A stretch of DNA of 64,000 nt from an uncultured Demequina sp. (GTDB taxonomy: Bacteria > Actinomycetota > Actinomycetes > Actinomycetales > Demequinaceae). Location: the NCBI GenBank assembly GCA_937925595.1, contig CALALQ010000039.1, forward strand, positions 1 through 64,000. Reading direction: 5' to 3'. The translations under genes and the position numbers were made by a program. Positions 61,815 through 64,000 of this stretch are shown here, piece by piece. The first letter of the stretch is position 1; each line of letters opens with the position of its first letter. The notes beneath the pieces were generated by a model. It saw only the letters and a list, made by a program, of their open reading frames with translations, was not told the origin of the DNA and ran no database searches.

Positions 61815-62719
61815 TGCGCCTCATCGCCGACCACGTGCGGGTCTCGGTTCCGGCAACCGCCGGCAATCTGGGCCCCGGCTTCGATGCGCTTGGCATGGCG
61901 CTCGACGTTCGCGATGAGATCGAGGTGAGGGCGCTCGCCTCGTCCGACGTGGTGATCGAGGTGGAAGGTGAGGGCGCCGACTCCCTCCCTCGCGACGAGA
62001 CCCACCTCGTGGTCCGCGCGCTGCGCGAAGCCCTCGACAGCGTCGGCGCGTCTCAGGTGGGCCTCGAGATCCACGCCACCAACCGCATTCCGCACGGCAA
62101 GGGACTCGGCTCGTCGGCCGCCGCGGTCGTTGCTGGCATCACCGCCGCTCGCGCGCTCATCGCCGAGCCCGAGGCGCTCGACAACGCCGCCGTGCTGCGC
62201 CTCGCCACCGCCTTCGAGGGCCACCCAGACAATGCGGCCCCAGCGATCTGGGGCGGCGCGACCGTCGCTTGGGTCGACTCCGACGGAGCCCACGCGAGCC
62301 CGCTCACCGTTGACCCGGCAATCGAGACAGCGGTGCTGATCCCGGGCTCGATCCTTCCCACCAAGGAAGCGCGCGCCGTGCTTCCGCCACAGGTGCCGCA
62401 CACGCACGCCGCCTTCAACGTTGGCCGTGCCGCGCTCCTTGTGAACGCCCTCGCGGGTCACCCAGAGCTGCTGCTCCCCGCGACCGAAGACAAGCTCCAC
62501 CAGGGCTACCGCGCGGACGTCATGCCGCCCGCGGTCGCGATGCTCAAGCACCTGCGTGACGAAGGCTACGCGGCGGTCGTGTCGGGAGCCGGGCCGTCCG
62601 TGCTCGTCATCGGCACCAATCTTGCGGAGTTGACGTGGCCCGAGGGAATCGGCGGGGACGAGTGGACCATGGTCCACACCGCCTCGCCAGTGCAAGGGGC
62701 CACGGCAGAGCGCCTGTGA
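61814..62719 (+). CDS. thrB: Homoserine kinase
   Basis: The 301-residue GHMP kinase has VSVPATAGNLGPGFDALGMA near residue 10, the ATP motif RIPHGKGLGSSAAAVVAGI near residue 95, and the C-terminal VVSGAGPSVL. It phosphorylates homoserine for threonine synthase. ATG 61814 shares a base with the thrC stop, completing hom-thrC-thrB. Confidence 0.96.
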   Translation: MRLIADHVRVSVPATAGNLGPGFDALGMALDVRDEIEVRALASSDVVIEVEGEGADSLPRDETHLVVRALREALDSVGASQVGLEIHATNRIPHGKGLGSSAAAVVAGITAARALIAEPEALDNAAVLRLATAFEGHPDNAAPAIWGGATVAWVDSDGAHASPLTVDPAIETAVLIPGSILPTKEARAVLPPQVPHTHAAFNVGRAALLVNALAGHPELLLPATEDKLHQGYRADVMPPAVAMLKHLRDEGYAAVVSGAGPSVLVIGTNLAELTWPEGIGGDEWTMVHTASPVQGATAERL

Positions 62720-63300
62720 GCATCCGCCCGGCGACCGATCGCGACCACGAGCAGATCGCGAGAATCTGTCTGCTCACCGGCGCCACCGGCAAGGACGCCA
62801 CCGGTGTGTTCTCGAACGACATCACCCTCGCCGACGTCTACGCGACCCCGTACCTCCATGGTCCCGGCGGCTTCTGCCTCGTGTGGGATGTCGACGGCGA
62901 GGCGCGCGGCTACGTGCTCGGCACCCATGACACGCGAGCCTTCCAAGAGTGGTTCACGGCCGAGTGGTGGCCGTCGCGCGCTCCGCTCCATCCGCAGCGC
63001 ACCGACGGCGATAGCTGGCTCATCCCAGAAGCCGAGAACCCCGCACGCACCCTCATCCGGGACCTGGGCTCATACCCCGCCCACCTGCACATCGACGTGC
63101 TCCCGGACCAGCAGGGTAGGGGAGCCGGCCGCGCACTCATCGAGGCGGCATGCGAACTAGCCACAGCGTCGGGCATCCCCGGTATTCACCTGGTGGCAGA
63201 AAAGGCCAACGCCGCGGCGCAGGCGTTCTATCCGCGCGTGGGCTTCGCGGCGATCGACGAGGACGAGACCACGGTCACCTTTGGTCGTCGTCTGGCCTGA
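62716..63300 (+). CDS. GNAT family N-acetyltransferase
   Basis: The 194-residue protein has the acetyl-CoA-binding motif IDVLPDQQGRGAGRALIEAA near residue 118, preceded by RDLGSYPAHLH, and a C-terminal NAAAQAFYPRVGFAAI. Substrate unknown. GTG 62716 overlaps the thrB stop (GTGA). An exact inverted copy of the recurrent word lies at 63161 within ATASGIPG. Overlaps the convergent channel gene by 26 bases. Confidence 0.88.
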   Translation: MSIRPATDRDHEQIARICLLTGATGKDATGVFSNDITLADVYATPYLHGPGGFCLVWDVDGEARGYVLGTHDTRAFQEWFTAEWWPSRAPLHPQRTDGDSWLIPEAENPARTLIRDLGSYPAHLHIDVLPDQQGRGAGRALIEAACELATASGIPGIHLVAEKANAAAQAFYPRVGFAAIDEDETTVTFGRRLA

Positions 63301-63991
63301 TCTTCTTGGCTCCTGGCCGACGCTTCGCGGCCTTCGCGCGCAGCTTCTGCTCAAGCTCATAGGCGTGGCGTCGCGGGGCCGGCACATCGATGCGGAACAG
63401 CGGCCCGGTGAGGCGCACGGCGAACGTCACCGCGATCGCCACGACAGTGGTCACCACCACATGGGACCCGTTGTAGAGCAGGGCGTACGCGAACGCGCCG
63501 CACAGCCCTGCGAGCGCATTCGGCGGCCCCACGTGAAGGATCGACGACGGCCGCCCCTGGAAGATGTCCGTGAGGATCAGGCCACCCACTGAGGCCACCG
63601 TGCCGATGAGCGTTGCAGGCAACACTGAAAGCCCCGCGAGCAGCGCCGCATTGACGCCAACACACGCGAACATGCCAACCGAGAGCGAGTCGAGCACCCA
63701 CAGCACCTTGCCGAGCTTTCGCAAGTAGTACAGAAAAAAGGCCCCGATTGCCGCTGCGGTGAGAGCCGCGATCACATACGATGGGTGGCGCAGAACCGCC
63801 GGGGGGAGGTTCCCAAGAAGCACATCGCGGATGATTCCGCCGCCGAATCCCATCACCGCTGCAAGAGTCAGCACGCCAACCACATCCACGTGCTCGTCCT
63901 CTCCCGCCCGCACAGCACCGCCAAGCGCTCCTACGAACACCGCTGCGACATTGATCGCGAGCGGAATCTCCAGCGCCTCAGCAGTGGCCAT
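63275..63991 (-). CDS. Trimeric intracellular cation channel (UPF0126) family protein
   Basis: The 238-residue protein has six or seven membrane helices and an internally repeated pattern; the first repeat has GFGGGIIRDVLLG near residue 48 (the conserved GGGxxRD) and the second SVGGLILTDIFQGRP. Family members are homologues of TRIC channels, some with K+ selectivity; the cellular role in bacteria is not settled. The C-terminal tail is basic (KLRAKAAKRRPGAKK). The start is near the window end and complete. Confidence 0.9.
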   Translation of the reverse strand: MATAEALEIPLAINVAAVFVGALGGAVRAGEDEHVDVVGVLTLAAVMGFGGGIIRDVLLGNLPPAVLRHPSYVIAALTAAAIGAFFLYYLRKLGKVLWVLDSLSVGMFACVGVNAALLAGLSVLPATLIGTVASVGGLILTDIFQGRPSSILHVGPPNALAGLCGAFAYALLYNGSHVVVTTVVAIAVTFAVRLTGPLFRIDVPAPRRHAYELEQKLRAKAAKRRPGAKKIRPDDDQR

Positions 63992-64000
63992 GGCGACAGC

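Noticed and set aside
895..63172. Recurrent word as a strand-biased chromosome-segregation signal (KOPS-like)
   Set aside because: Of the 30 core copies 18 are in one orientation and 12 in the other, far from the strong strand bias expected on one chromosome arm.

Overview
The window looks like chromosome of a high-GC actinobacterium, probably of the order Micrococcales (Cellulomonadaceae/Demequinaceae-like). The evidence is mtrA-mtrB-lpqB, a SigR/RsrA-type sigma/anti-sigma pair with a matching autoregulatory promoter, an Rv3235-family protein next to secA, the fused 2-oxoglutarate decarboxylase/dehydrogenase Kgd, the 24-residue ribosomal protein bL37, and heavy GTG start use with 4-base stop/start overlaps. 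The genus cannot be fixed from sequence alone. No rRNA, CRISPR array, prophage or transposase was seen; there is one tRNA gene, tRNA-Arg(CCG).

Bases 1-5333 are accessory DNA. After the end of a small membrane protein come two tandem Rhs-tip cassettes (Rhs core end, variable toxin domain, overlapping lipoprotein gene that is the likely immunity gene). Each cassette is preceded by a scar of the 5' end of nirB (nitrite reductase large subunit), and a third scar stands alone before ahcY. The second toxin carries an HExxH...E metallopeptidase signature; the first is unrecognised.

Bases 5334-17000 hold ahcY, then an operon for an RDD membrane protein and a DEAD/DEAH helicase with two unexpected membrane segments, a divergent SpoIIM-like gene, and a MoxR/DUF58/DUF4350/DUF4129/membrane-protein operon. 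Bases 17000-38500 hold mtrA-mtrB-lpqB, comF, hpf (with a structured leader), an EamA transporter, secA, an Rv3235-like/LysM pair, an HTH gene, a SAF-domain/ParA-like pair, hisN, a DUF222-HNH gene, rsgA-aroA-DoxX, sigR-rsrA, a terminator, bL37 and pilT. Bases 38500-55150 hold a GDSL-like protein with kgd, two CNNM/CBS proteins, a secreted VanY-like carboxypeptidase behind a possible MtrA box, an alpha-galactosidase, alanine dehydrogenase, a patatin, an aldo/keto reductase, a tautomerase and a CASTOR/POLLUX-like channel. Bases 55150-64000 hold tRNA-Arg, an MBL-fold protein, argS-lysA and hom-thrC-thrB (aspartate-family amino acids), a GNAT acetyltransferase and a TRIC/UPF0126 protein.

The strongest window-wide signal not explained by genes is a short word, CCGACGCTGTGG (or ...GGGG), present 14 times in both orientations, inside genes in different reading frames and at gene ends. 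Its 9-base core occurs 30 times. It behaves like a genome-wide DNA-level signal, for example an uptake sequence, a recombination signal or a protein-binding site. ComF and PilT, both linked to natural transformation in other bacteria, lie in the same window. This is a hypothesis only.
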